Assembly (NCBI GenBank): GCA_946902875.1
Contig: OX336351.1
Location: 4,709,761 to 4,773,760 of the forward strand
Direction: 5' to 3'
DNA: 64,000 bases
Source of the DNA: Nematopogon swammerdamellus
Taxonomy: Eukaryota; Arthropoda; Insecta; Lepidoptera; Adelidae
Shown here: piece after piece, positions 51,956-62,198 of the stretch
Layout of the letters: each line of letters opens with the position of its first letter
Numbering within the stretch: position 1 is the first letter of the stretch
The notes under the pieces: model-generated
The model's input: only the letters and a program-made list of their open reading frames with translations
Database searches by the model: none
What the model was told of the DNA's origin: nothing
Translations under genes and position numbers: made by a program

Positions 51956-52254
51956 CAGGCCTCACGCACTCTATGTACTTGCGCGCGCTAACTACCTACC
52001 GCCAGGTGCACCGCCGCCGGCGGTGGCGGTGTAATTCAGTAGAAATTCGTCAGCCGCGCGAAACATACCTACACGTTCGTCCACGCAACTGCGCGCAGCT
52101 GCAAAGCAATAATGCACTTTACACTCGATCGTTTAGGTAAATTTTCGCATGCAGCAATTGGCGACGTGAAGCAGTAGGCTATTAAAGCCGAAGGTATGGA
52201 ACTTTTTCTATGGAGTGATTTATCTGTTACGAAATAACTATTAAGCAATCTGTG
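51956..52254 (+). mobile_element. Element E, copy 3 (299 bp)
   Basis: Same ends as copies 1 and 2, flanked by CCTCTAT at 51949-51955 and 52255-52261. Slightly longer and more diverged (GCCAGGTGCACCGCCGCCGG in place of GCCCGACGGGCC). Confidence 0.88.
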
Positions 52255-52261
52255 CCTCTAT

Positions 52262-52654
52262 GAAATCGCTGTAGATAGCGTGACCTGGAAATTCTGGCGC
52301 CCCGTTCAACTGTGTGGCTCGTCGTTCACTGCATTGCCGCATAATAAAACTGATAAACGAAAACCGTTTAAACCTGACGGATACCGTATCGCTAGATTAA
52401 CTTCACAACGGACTGCTAAACGTTGCCCGTTTGTCTGCTATCGCTGTGATTGATGGAATCAAGAGGAACGCTGATGACCTGATAACGCTTTAAACTGGTT
52501 ATGTTAAATAAAGCCTGGGTATTTTCAAAGAAATACTGATAATAAAGTTCTATTTTCGGGTTCCCTATTGTTTATCGTTTATCATCTCTTGATCAGAAAG
52601 ATCACATGAAAGATCACACTGCGCTCAGATTTGTCATATTTACATACATTGTAA
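52262..52654. other. Unassigned spacer
   Basis: No gene. Confidence 0.4.
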
Positions 52655-53005
52655 CATTCCGCCAGTTCGATTATCACAGCGAAGAAGAACTGGCAAAAAA
52701 CTTCACTGTAATAAAAGTTTGACAAAGGCTCTTTACACCTGATTCACTTAATTAATAAGTCTTTGTAGTCAGAACTCTCAGCAAAATTGTTAATCTTGCT
52801 CTCAAGCTGTGTTTTAGATGGACTATGGGCGGTGTTATTATGTGGCTAGTCACTAAATACTTGTAAAAATATGTTTAAAAAAATACCCTGCGAAGTTTAT
52901 TGTCGGTTCTTCTTCGTGGGTGTAACCGAACCGGATAGAACAAATTGTGACAAGTTCGAGCGCAGTTTAACTGCCATATGAAAGATCAATAAACAATACA
53001 AATAA
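52655..53005 (-). repeat. CR1-like 3' UTR repeat CR, inverted copy
   Basis: 52730-53005 is the reverse complement of 59225-59520 over about 280 bp (AGGCTCTTTACACCTGATTC, GTGTTTTAGATGGACTATG, GTCGGTTCTTCTTCGTGGG). 52655-52730 carries the related GCGAAGAAGAACTGGCAAAA on the plus strand. Confidence 0.75.
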
Positions 53006-53802
53006 TAGTCTACTTTACAAAAGTGTTTGCCACTACCAACGTTATATACGTTGTTCGTTGCGCGCATGTTCTAGCACCTACCATCACTAATTAATTCTTT
53101 ATTCATCATCCAAGGACTGCATCATTTAAAACGGCATAGTACGACTCAGCTATCTGTCAGTCTTTCTGCACATGACACATCTTAAAACTTCGAAAGAGGC
53201 AATAAGTTGTAGACAAATTTATATTCGTAAGGCAGATCATTATGGTTTTTAATGTTTTAATGTTTTTTGTGTGTTCATAGTAATGTGTAAATAGAGTAAT
53301 GAATGAACCATAATATTACCCCGAATTCCTCATTATGTACGAATCTCCATAATTTCTAATATATTTCTGTGATTTTCCGTTGCTAATAAAAGGGTTCGTT
53401 GGCACGGAAAATACAATAAGGAGGGCCGGACATCCTTCCCGGGCCAATATATGAGCCGCATCATTTTAGGCAAGACTGAGTTAATTTTCAAAACAAATGT
53501 TCATCAGGCGGCATCCACCCCAAACAGAAAGTAACCCAATAAGGCTATTTTGTACAAACTAAACAAATAGTGTCGGAAAATCAGGCCGGCGCGGACTCAC
53601 CGGAGCGCGGACCGGCGGCAGTTCGATTCCAAGTTGTTGTACAAGATGTTTTAAGTTACAAATTCGGAGGAGCCATACCTTGTAGTTGTGACACGAGTGC
53701 GAGCCGGACTCGCGCACCGAGGTTTCCGCACCACGAAAGAAACCTCGAAAATCCCATTCCTTTTCCCAATGTTTTTTTTATTTTGCTTATTTTTTTTATT
53801 TG
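53006..53802. other. Unassigned, with Z scraps
   Basis: 53690-53745 (GTGCGAGCCGGACTCGCGC, ACCGAGGTTTCCGCACC) is a Z end (+). No gene. Confidence 0.4.
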
Positions 53803-53862
53803 CTCGCGGGAAGACCAGTTCCACTCTCTAGTGGTGCGACAAAGGAATTATTTTGAGAAACG
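53803..53862 (-). mobile_element. LINE K/M scrap
   Basis: CGCGGGAAGACCAGTTCCAC, TCTCTAGTGGTGCGACAAAG, as at 37455-37495 and 49185-49215. Confidence 0.6.
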
Positions 53863-53863
53863 C

Positions 53864-54063
53864 GTTGGTACGACCGCACTAAATGAAACGTCGGTCGAAA
53901 CGGCTATGTAAATAGTTCGTGTTTTCCGTTCAGTTCAGTGTAGCCGACATGAAATGAAGGGAAGCACTGACATGGCACCTAGTTCACCCGGTGTTATGGG
54001 CTAACATCACGGATGTTGTTGTTGGTGAGTTAGCCAACCGTGTCAGTAACCATAAAAAAAAAA
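53864..54063 (+). mobile_element. SINE X, 5'-truncated
   Basis: GTTGGTACGACCGCACTAAA to GTCAGTAACCATAAAAAAAAA. A GTTGTT duplication in the GGATGTTGTAGG region. Confidence 0.85.
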
Positions 54064-54750
54064 TCTACTTTTCCGAGTACTATTTCGAACTTCTCTACCA
54101 CGAACGAGCTTGGAATGGAGCTGCTGTAGCTCAACAAACAGGATTGAGACCATTCCCTATTCAAGGGACGTGCGCAAACAAGATCGTCCGTCGAACTCGA
54201 GATGGGACCATACGAGGGTCCGACCTTATTCAAATGGACCCCCTCGCACAGCCTCTTACGACAATTGACCTTCGTGTACATGGCGACCTCACCGCGGCGC
54301 GGGTGCGGAGACACAAATTACTTTGCGGTGAAAAATGTACGTTTGTTTATAAGTAGGTATGTACTTGCAGCGGACTGAAGCAGCTTGTTATTGATGAATT
54401 GTTTATAGTTTATAGTTTATGGTAGTTGTGAAGTATTTATTTATACATATTTTATACATATGCAATTTTAAAAAGAACAAGCATATAACTAAATTAAGAA
54501 AAAACTATAAAATGAAATAATCTTCCAAAATGGGGACTGCTGGAAAAGTCCCCATGATGGAAGCCGCATTTCCCTCTCTGTACCGCTAGGCTGATTTTCT
54601 GCCTAAAGAAACTGGCCGCACGTTTGTCTCCAGACGCCTCGATAAGTAATTTACCCAGTTGTTTTCGAATTTTTTTTGCGTCTCGACTCCATACTACAAA
54701 AGTTTCAACGGCGAAGGCGCAAAACTCGAAATTATTTTTAATTTGGGAAT
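54064..54750. other. Unassigned
   Basis: 54067-54340 is open on both strands without recognisable domains. 54354-54400 (CTTGCAGCGGACTGAAGCAG, CTTGTTATTGATGAAT) recurs at 55545-55590. Confidence 0.35.
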
Positions 54751-54752
54751 AC

Positions 54753-54941
54753 CTACATCGAATGTTTTAATTTTTCGGCCTTCGCCGCAGCGTAACCAGC
54801 TGCCCGAGAAGATCCCGCCACATGACTGGGAGCTACTGTATCCGTACACGTTGCATCCCACACCAGTGCTCTTCCCTGCCTCCACGGTACAAGAGTGATG
54901 CCATCCGGTCTTTTTGCCATCTGTTCTTGGTATAATTTCAT
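54753..54941 (-). mobile_element. Mobile-element protein fragment with RPDG...WD motif
   Basis: The minus frame reads [49 protein letters not shown]. The pattern PD-x15-D followed by TC-x-DT and an Ala-rich helix is common in predicted proteins of invertebrate retroelements and recalls a restriction-like endonuclease core (PD...D). Open for 62 codons, but both flanks are repeats, so a decayed piece. The plus-strand reading of the same bases looks superficially like an exon. Confidence 0.55.
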
Positions 54942-55231
54942 CCATAGGTAGGTAAGCCACGCTTGGACAAGTCGAAAATTCTGCCAGTTCTAAATTCAAA
55001 TGCGAAGAAGAACTGACAAACAAACTTCGCAAGTCACAATGTTTTGTTAGTGCCTTTTAAGTATTATGTTAAAGTAATTTACAATAATTAACCCATACTA
55101 CCGCTCAGAACAACATTAATATTTACAGCATAAATATGAATACTCAAGAATCTGACCACTCTGCCTATCTACATTACCTATATCTGGTGTATAGTGCCAT
55201 CGTCAATTTTGATACTTCATATATCAAGTCA
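54930..55231 (+). repeat. CR-type repeat with the empty E insertion site
   Basis: Matches 12323-12937 but without the 289-bp E element: AAGTATTATGTTAAAGTAATT at 55059-55079 has GTATTAT once. Confidence 0.85.
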
Positions 55232-55237
55232 AATAAA

Positions 55238-55512
55238 TTGCAACACAACATCGACCATCACGTTTAGCAAAGTATTCGAAGCAGCAAGTCACAAAGACAC
55301 ACCTGCTGCACGACTCCGTGGAAGGACTGTGCCAAGGTGAGAGGTGGCTGGGTAGCTAGGGTAAGGGATATGGACAAGATGCTGTGCATGAGGGTGACAG
55401 GGTTGTCACCCTCATGCACAGCATCTTGTCCTTATCCCTTAGTCGCCTTTTACGACATGCACGGGGAGAGACGCAGTGGGGCTATTCTTTTTAAGAACCG
55501 GCCTCACATAGT
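55238..55512 (-). mobile_element. SINE Y with an internal palindrome
   Basis: Head at right (GAACCGGCCTCACATAG reversed), body to the left, broken by an inverted duplication at 55363-55440. The tail beyond the first hairpin arm is missing. Confidence 0.82.
55363..55440. repeat. 37-bp-arm palindrome inside SINE Y
   Basis: AAGGGATATGGACAAGATGC ... GAGGGTGACA and its reverse complement with one mismatch, 4-base spacer GGGT. The right arm is the normal Y sequence; the left arm is the extra copy. Confidence 0.93.
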
Positions 55513-55539
55513 AACGATAATACAGTTATAAGGTACCTA

Positions 55540-55775
55540 TGCACTTGTAGCGGACTGAAGCAGCTTGTTATTGGTGAATGACTTCGATAGCACAATGAAG
55601 TGCATCATGTAAGTAAAGGGTCAAGTGCGTAGTAGCCGTAACCGACGAGCATGCATGAAGAACATTATGGGAGTGGAAGAGGCGGCAGAGGTGTGCCAGG
55701 ATCGTGGCACGTGGAGATCCGTTGTCTCTGCCTACCCCACCGGGAAACAGGCGTGACGCTATGTATGTATGTAAA
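55540..55775 (+). mobile_element. LINE C, ORF end and (TATG)n tail
   Basis: The frame 55650-55758 reads ACMKNIMGVEEAAEVCQDRG, TWRSVVSAYPTGKQA, stop TGA, then CGCTATGTATGTATGTAA. A non-LTR ORF C-terminus; I cannot name the clade. Confidence 0.65.
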
Positions 55776-56399
55776 TATATTACGCTAGTTAAATAAAATC
55801 CATACTTGTGTTAATTATAAATATATAGATTATAATTTATAATATACAAATAAATGTACATTCATACCTACTTGTCCATTCAGGTATGAAACCAAAGGTT
55901 TTTTACTTAGCAGTGCCTGAGGCTTCGCTCGCTTAAATTTCGGTTTTACAGCAAATTTAAGTCCGATTTCGGTCACTTCTGATTCTAAGTACTGCTCAAC
56001 CTCTACATAATATGTATATGACAGCAAAATATTACAGCATGACTATAACCCGCCAGAGTTATGTGCGATAGCATTTAAAAACCGCATATAAATAAGTTGA
56101 ACGATTCTCGAGTTATAAGCGAAAATGTTCAAGCATTGCTTTTCTACTTTTTCGTCTTCATCTTTTCAAATGCACACCAAAATGCCATAACTAATACAAT
56201 TTCAGACGTTCTCCTAACCCAGCTGACATCGAGTACGAAGCGTTACTCTGTGCCGTAAGTTTTATCAAAATATAAATTGCATTCACATCGCCGGCGCGGT
56301 ATTCTTGCCACCTTATAACTGGTGCCCAGAAAACTGGGCTAGCTAGAAGCCTGCCCAGGTTGCAGTTCGTGTGGTGAGCCCACTTTTTTTTAAATTTAT
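55776..56399. other. Unassigned AT-rich
   Basis: CCATACTTGTGTTAATTATA recalls 34424-34445. No gene. Confidence 0.4.
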
Positions 56400-57341
56400 T
56401 AACAACTCGACATATGGTGCCGAGCCACCCATTAGGTGTCTAACGACGCTCATGGACATTCGGTCGTATGCGGGGGTTGCGAATGCCATGCCGGTCTGAC
56501 ACGTGCCCCTGTTGTTCGGACTCGTTCTCCGCGCTTAAGCCCACTCCATTGCGGGCCTTTCGCGCGTGACACGTGCCCATTCACGCCCCTCTTGAAGGAC
56601 CCGAGACCGTACATGGGGGGAAATATATGGGCCGGGAGAGCGTTCCAGAGTTTACCGGTTCTGTAGAGAAAAAAATCTGCAAAACCGATTGGTACGCATC
56701 CCCAGTTAAGTCCAGCGTGTAGGGATGCAATGCAATCCCTGCCCAGTGCGCGTAGTGCGGAGGTGGAAAGGGGACGGCGGGATCGCATTGAACAGCTCCT
56801 CCGAGCACTCACCATGGAATAAGCGATAGAACACACTTAGGGAGCCGACATCCCTACGGTGTTGCAGTGGTTCTAGATCGCAGGACACTTCGGGGTCACC
56901 CACTAGTCGCACGGCTCGACGCTGGATCGAGTCCAGAGGCGCAAGCTGGTATTTGGCAGAGCCATCCCACAGGAGCGGGCAGTACTCCAAGCAGGACCTG
57001 ATTTGCAATTTATACAGAAGCAGCTTTGGTCCGGCGTGAAGTACCGTCGCACCTTATTGAGTACGCCCACCTTTTTAGAAACCTGCTTGGCATTCCCCTG
57101 GATATGGCGACGAAAGTTCAGGTCGTGCGACAGTTCGACTCCGAGGACCCCGAGGTGCTCGCTTAATTTAAGCGACGTGCCTTGGAATGAAGGAGCCGGT
57201 GTGAACGCCGCTCTCTTCGCACTGAACGCGCAAACTTGTGTCTTGGAAGCGTTGAACCAAATTACTACGGCCCTATTCAGAAATAGAGCGGAGTGTATGT
57301 TCGAGCTCAGACACAACAGGTTGGCTCTGCCCGAGGTCAAC
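56400..57341 (-). mobile_element. LINE J, longest copy
   Basis: Minus strand from 57341: WFNASKTQVCAFSAKRAAF, FQGTSLKLSEHLGVLGVEL, SKKVGVLNKVRRYFTPDQ, then in another frame RSCLEYCPLLWDGSAKYQL, LDSIQRRAVRLVGDPEV, FYRLFHGECSEELFNAIPP, and near the end NALPAHIFPPMYGLGSFKRG. This is the post-catalytic part of a jockey-type reverse transcriptase with at least three frameshifts and a 20-bp-scale insertion near 56700. No catalytic YxDD present. Confidence 0.88.
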
Positions 57342-57720
57342 TCTCAACGAAGCCTCAGGCGCAGCCAAATTCACCGCCGAGGAGGTGCCAGTCCGGCTTG
57401 GAGGTGGACTAATGTCTCTGGGGAAAGGCTATTAACCCGCGATTTGAAGATCCTTGGATTGTAGGAGTGGCGAAAGATATTCCCTGGGAGCCCGTTCCAC
57501 ACATTTACAGTGCGGCACAAGAACGATTTAGAGAATTGTGCAGTTCGAAGAACTCCTCTGTCGACTACAAAGGTGTGTTCCGCGAGAGTATGGCGGGTTT
57601 GGCGAAGGTGAACAGGAGGAGGAGGGATAGGGGAAGCAAGTTCGTCAGAGCAGCGGCCATAGTAGTACCGATAAAACAGGCTCAATGACCCGACTTGACC
57701 GACAAGTTCTAACTAACACG
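57342..57720 (-). mobile_element. LINE M, ORF2 C-terminus
   Basis: Minus: FYRYYYGRCSDELASPIPP, TRHTLAEHTFVVDRGVLRT, SFLCRTVNVWNGLPGNIF, VNSLSPETLVHLQAGLAPP. Open for 104 codons (57371-57685), so younger than J beside it. Confidence 0.85.
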
Positions 57721-57829
57721 AACAGTGCAACATAGGAAGAAACAAAGTGTTCCGTACAGTTGCATGTGTTTGTGTGCAGCCGTTCGGAAGTACTAGGAAT
57801 CTTTGTGTTGGACCTTACGCCCGCTGCAT

Positions 57830-58146
57830 ATGGTATATTATCGCGTTGCCGCCGCAGTGCTGGATACTCGTGGCTCGCTGTGCGTGTGTCAATGGGTTAG
57901 TTTTCCAAAACTACCCGCGACTTTGGCGAGCCGAGCGCCAACAGCCGCGGCGACATTCGTTCTCTGTCGCCCTTTCGGACGTCGGTCGTGTGTGTGCCGT
58001 GGTGGCAGTCCTCGCGGCGTTTGCGTACGCCCGGTGGTTGTGTGCGCGCGATCGGTGCTGTGCAGAAAAGAGAACTCTGACTGGACGCTGCGCTGGTAGA
58101 TCGTTGTGGGTGTGTGGCGGTGACTGCCTGCTGGGAACGGAGGGAG
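57830..58146 (+). other. Candidate CpG-rich 5' UTR exon
   Basis: About 300 bp of unusually GC- and CpG-rich sequence (GCCGCGGCGACATTCG, TTTCGGACGTCGGTCGTG, GTGCGCGCGATCGGTGC), unlike any repeat here, ending in a consensus splice donor: GGAGGGAG followed by GTAAGT at 58147. Upstream is a run of LINE fragments; downstream turns AT-rich. Insect first exons often look like this, and CGGACGTCG could be a downstream promoter element. There is no convincing start codon, so any exon would be non-coding. A long ORF across it (57747-58202) reads as low-complexity cysteine-rich protein and is probably chance. Start position is a guess. Confidence 0.4.
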
Positions 58147-58152
58147 GTAAGT
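58147..58152 (+). promoter_or_regulatory. Candidate splice donor
   Basis: GAG then GTAAGT, a strong donor at the 3' edge of the GC-rich block. Confidence 0.45.
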
Positions 58153-58664
58153 CCATAGGTTCGAGTATCTGCGGCGAGAAATTTCTTACAGTCAATTTCT
58201 AGAGTACACAAGGTATCATCTAATATGCTATGGCCTATGAGCTTTCATTTGATATTTTCAGACCCCAGTCCACACTCGCTACTCTTCATCTAGTCAACCT
58301 TCATACTCAAAGGTGCTCACATAAAGCGCTACACTCAACTCCTGTCTAGATGCTTCTTTGTGTTGGATGTACTTAATGCTGACCCTCAACGCGCAATGTA
58401 AAATAAATCTTAATCTCTTCAACATATAGTTCAAAATACAATTTTTTTTTTCAAACAAGTGGAGAAACTGCATCTAGATAGGGCTGTTATCTCAGTGGTC
58501 ACATTAGAGTCGTAGTAAATATGAGAGAGAATGTCTGGTGTGAACTGGGCATGGTTGAAAATGTTGCAAACTCTTTAGTTTTTGAAGTATTGCCTACCTG
58601 GGAACGTTGCCCACATCGTCTCCCTTAGAGGACTATTTTTAGAATATTTTAGATTTTAAGTCCC
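58153..58664. other. Low-repeat AT-rich sequence
   Basis: No gene or repeat recognised. Confidence 0.45.
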
Positions 58665-59052
58665 TTTTTAGGTTTCTGAAGCCTACTTCTAAGCCTACGC
58701 CGTCTGTCTGTCTGTCTGTCCTCTGATGTATGTTGCTAGCTAGCCGGTTGAAATGTCCACAGAATATTATATGTTATTATGACGGATATAACAACAAATA
58801 ATAAAAATAGGAAAAGTAAAAAATTTAGGAGGGTCCCATACAAATATATAAATTTTCAGAAAAGCGCCACCTACCGATTTATCCAAATATTTTAATAATA
58901 AAAGTATCGACTTTCACCGATAGATGGCGTGATACGGAGATACAAGTACGAGTGCCACTCTAAAGTAAATTAACAAATAATAAAAACCTACCTTTACATA
59001 GTGGTACGGAAACCTCGGTGCGCGAGTCCGACTCGCACTTGGCCGAGTTTTT
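58665..59052 (-). mobile_element. Element Z, near full length
   Basis: Left TTTTAGGTTTCTGAAGCC, (GTCT)n, GACGGATATAACAACAAATAA, ATAGATGGCGTGATACGG; right TCCGACTCGCACTTGGCCG, AGTTTTT. Confidence 0.82.
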
Positions 59053-59165
59053 ATGTAAACTAACATGAATGGCTGTGCCGAGAGACCAATGGTGCAGTTG
59101 ATAGAGCCAAAATCAGCTCTCCTCGCGAAACCATGCTCAGTTAGGTGCAATGGCAGCAGATTTGT
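59048..59165 (-). mobile_element. LINE K, 3' end
   Basis: TTTTTATGTAAACTAACATG, AATGGCTGTGCCGAGAGACC, CAGTTAGGTGCAATGGCAGC. Its A tail merges with the T run ending Z. Confidence 0.72.
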
Positions 59166-59224
59166 CATTATGCACTTTGTTTTTTAGTTCATAATTATTA
59201 TTTAATTAATTTTATTTATATTGT

Positions 59225-59520
59225 ATTGTATTGTATTGTTTATTGATCATTCATATGGCAGTTAGACTGCTCTCGAACTTGTCACAATTTGTTCTATCCG
59301 GTTCGATTACACCCACGAAGAAGAACCGACAAAAAACTTCGCAGGGTATTTTTTAAACATATTTTTACAAGAATTTAGTGACTAGCCACATAATAACACC
59401 ACGCATAGTCTATCTAAAACACAGCTTGAGAGCAAGATTAACAATTTTGTTGAGAGTTCTGACTACAAAGACTTATTAATTAAGTGAATCAGGTGTAAAG
59501 AGCCTTTGTCAAACTTTGAT
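59225..59520 (+). repeat. CR1-like 3' UTR repeat CR, plus copy
   Basis: TTGATCATTCATATGGCAGT, CGAAGAAGAACCGACAAAAA, ACTTCGCAGGGTATTTTTT, CATAATAACACCACGCATAG, AGTGAATCAGGTGTAAAGAG. The motif GAAGAACCGACAAAAAACTTC is close to the CR1 3' UTR seen across Lepidoptera. Confidence 0.72.
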
Positions 59521-59853
59521 ACGTAATTTGTATCAACATAACTATGTTAGTATATTAAACTACAATGTAGTATAATTGTATTGTCAAAAATAAAAAATAA
59601 AAATATATGGATATTTAAGATACTTGAAGTATCAAGTTGTTGTATATATCTACAATATTAATGAAAACGTTTATTTATGTAACAAAGAACAAATATACTT
59701 ATTTTGTAAAAAAAAACTTATCTTTGGTCTAAGTCCAGAGCAATATATTTAAGGTTTATGCCGCTTAAGGCCGTGACAAACGCCAACGACCTTGAGCATT
59801 CGGGAATTCTACATAATGTACCATGCGACTGCTAATTTCGCTTCGCACGTTCA
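59521..59853. other. AT-rich spacer
   Basis: No gene. Confidence 0.4.
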
Positions 59854-59926
59854 AGTCACATTTAGCGTAGTTTGTCGCTATCAGCCTAAAGAGTTGATGG
59901 TTCGGGGTTCGAATCCCACTTTCGTA
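59854..59926 (+). other. tRNA-like relic (AAA anticodon position)
   Basis: TAGCGTAGTTTGTCGCTA can form a D arm. TCAGC-CTAAAGA-GTTGA forms a 5-bp anticodon stem with a 7-base loop. GGGGTTCGAATCCC forms part of a T arm. The acceptor arms (TCACATT, TTTCGTA) do not pair and only three T-stem pairs hold, so not a working tRNA. A 13-T run (Pol III terminator-like) follows. Confidence 0.35.
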
Positions 59927-59941
59927 TGTTTTTTTTTTTTT

Positions 59942-60194
59942 GCTTTTTTATTATTTTAATTATTAAAATGATTGTGGCTTATGTAACTGATGCGTGATTC
60001 TAATTTTTTATTTTTTATTATTTTACCTAAATAACATTTTATTGTAATTTCTTCCAAATTATTTTAGTTCATGTACTTACCACTTTTTATAAACCTCTAA
60101 ATAGACTATCGATGAAAACTAAAATAAAAATAGGTAGGTAGGTAATAGGTAGATAGGCATTTAGGTATGTATGGCAAATATCATAGCAACATAG
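59942..60194. other. AT-rich spacer
   Basis: GTAGGTAGGTAATAGGTAGATAGG simple repeat at 60132-60160; nothing else. Confidence 0.45.
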
Positions 60195-60385
60195 GTACCG
60201 GCCGGCGCGCGCGGCGCGCGCGGCGGCGGCAGCATGGCACGGTGCGGTGGGGTGCGGTGCGGTGCGGTAACTCAGTAGCAGCGTGCGGTGCGGAGGCGGC
60301 ACGGCGGCGGCGGCGGCGGAGGCGGCGGCGGCGGCGGAGGCGGCGGCGGCGGCGACGCGGTGGAGGCGCGGGAGGCGCAGACAGC
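60195..60385. repeat. GC-rich island with (GCGGT)n and (GGC)n
   Basis: GGCGCGCGCGGCGCGCGCGG, (GGTGC)n at 60238-60268, then GGC repeats to 60360. A plus frame would code poly-alanine (TAAAAAEAAAAAEAAAAAT), a minus frame poly-arginine. Could be a promoter-proximal island, but no gene structure supports it. Confidence 0.7.
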
Positions 60386-60534
60386 GTTATACCACAGTAC
60401 CTATTAGTTATTCTGTGGTTATACCAACGAAAGCCATGCGTATAACGCCCCGTCAAGTTACGTACCGGAGCGTATACTGATAGATACCACAGAAGAGAGA
60501 TATTACTGATACGGTCGTACTGTATACTGGTACG

Positions 60535-60911
60535 GAAAATGACACGGTGGCAACATCACCTACAATACAACATCCGAGATGTCAGCTCGTAACAACTGGT
60601 GAAGTAGGTGCTATGTCAGTGCTTTTCTTCGGTCGTACCGGCTTCACTGAACTGGACGGAAAAAAAGAAGGGAGTCATATCCCGAAATAGTTTGTATTTT
60701 CCGTCCAGTTTAGTGTAGCCGGCACGACCAAAGGGAAGCACTGACATGGCACCTAAGTTCACCCGGTGTTATGGGCTGACATCACGGATGTTATAGGTGA
60801 TATAGCAAACTGTGTCAGTTTACATAAAAAAATCCCTCAGTCGCCTTTTACGACATGCACGGGGAGAGATGCAGTGGGGCTATTATTTTAAATTACCATC
60901 CCACACGGTAC
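60535..60911 (-). mobile_element. SINE X' with a second X copy nested in it
   Basis: 60535-60680 is the X tail and part of the body (minus), then AGAAGGGAGTCATATCCC. 60683-60832 is a plus-strand 5'-truncated X ending GTTTACATAAAAAAA. 60833-60911 resumes the minus X' head (CTCAGTCGCCTTTTACGAC ... CCCACACGGTAC). The host copy also lost its central body. Confidence 0.82.
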
Positions 60912-61989
60912 AAATATACCTAACCTACCTATCTTTTTTCCATTCGATCCAAACACAGAAGACAGAAATGACGACCGACACGCGGGCGCAGCAGGGCAGG
61001 AGCGAGCAAGCGAGCCCGGAACTAAAATTGTATCTAGTATTGAAGTGCCTGCTAAATTGACGAAGGCAAAAATTTTACCCTTCCGACTGAAGAATTACGT
61101 CAATAATTTCATGTAGGCGTTTTTTGTTTTTTATTTTTATCTCCTTTCGTGGATAAAATAATAAAACAAATTGAATAGAGTTTTCTCAGAGCTTTGTGAC
61201 CTTTGAATCGGTGGTATTGTAAAATTGTAATAATACACACATACTCAGATTTTAAAAAATTCATGCTTTTTTTATATATTTTTAATTTTATGTTTATTAC
61301 TTACTTTTACTCATTATTAAAAAAACCAGCAATGCACTTTGTTGGTAAGGAACCAAAATATAGGTTGGTATTTTTTTAATTTTCTGAATGTGTGTCAATT
61401 GGTCAGTTTTGGACCTTCTTTGTCGCACTTTTTGCATGTTTTGCGTATTTGGCGTTTGTCACCGCCTTAATACATATTAACTTAGGTGATTTCTCCAGTC
61501 AACCCGGAAGTAGGTCAGTACGCACCTACCCAAAACTATAACGTGACAAAAATAAATCGTAAAAAAAATTCAAACCATTCGAAAATCCTCTTACAAGCAA
61601 GACCAAGGAGACCTCAGACTGCAAGGTTCGAGTCCAAAGTCCGCGGCGGGTGTAAAACAAATTGGCTCCATAAAGCGTTCCGTCGCCACCGTGGAAACTT
61701 ACATTTTTGGCACGCCACGTTATGGCACAAGATTAGGTTAAGTTTGTAAGTGGGTTAAATCTTACCACGACTGGCGAGTCCGTTTATTGCCGGAGCGTAC
61801 GCGGTGTAAGTTTTTTGAAATATTTCGATTGGCGTTCAAGGAGTTTGTTTGGAAATGGTTTGGAAAATCGGTAGAGTTTGCGATGATATTTCGAAAATAA
61901 TTGTTAGTGCGGTTAGCTTTTTAATTCAACCGCGGTGCCAATCCACTGAGATATTTAAATAGCAATTTCAACAACCGATCTTTAATTCA
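60912..61989. other. Low-repeat sequence
   Basis: 61615-61640 (CAAGGTTCGAGTCC) is B-box-like but isolated. An 87-codon ORF (61486-61749 +) has no known domain. Confidence 0.45.
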
Positions 61990-62198
61990 GTGTGGTGGCT
62001 TGGCACCAACCCGGGCGGGTTAAACCCTACCACCTAGTAAGGTAAGAAGGGAAGGGACCTACAGTTTTACGTGGAATCCGAACCACGGTCAGCCTCCAAC
62101 GGTCGAGCGGTCACCCATCGATCCACTGACCGCGCCCAGGTTAATTAAGATCCGACCGACAGTCCACCGATCGCACCACTGAGCTACCGAGGCTGACG
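61990..62198 (-). mobile_element. SINE X, head half only
   Basis: ACCAACCCGGGCGGGTTAAAC, the B-box-like, 5S-like (CGGTCACCCATCGATCCACTG) and A-box (CTGAGCTACCGAGGCTGAC) parts, all minus. The 3' body and tail are absent. Confidence 0.85.

Noticed and set aside
54791..54886. Plus-strand exon-like segment (acceptor CCTTCGCCGCAG, frame [13 protein letters not shown]..., donor-like GTACAA)
   Set aside because: The minus strand of the same bases encodes a recognisable mobile-element motif (RPDG...VWDATC), so the plus reading is a shadow.
56450..57340. Host gene with overlapping ORFs on the minus strand
   Set aside because: The motifs (LDSIQRRAVRLV, NALPAHIF) are those of jockey-type LINE ORF2, frameshifted.
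60167..60480. Poly-Arg and poly-Ala ORFs
   Set aside because: Low-complexity GGC/GCGGT repeats; no start context or splice support.
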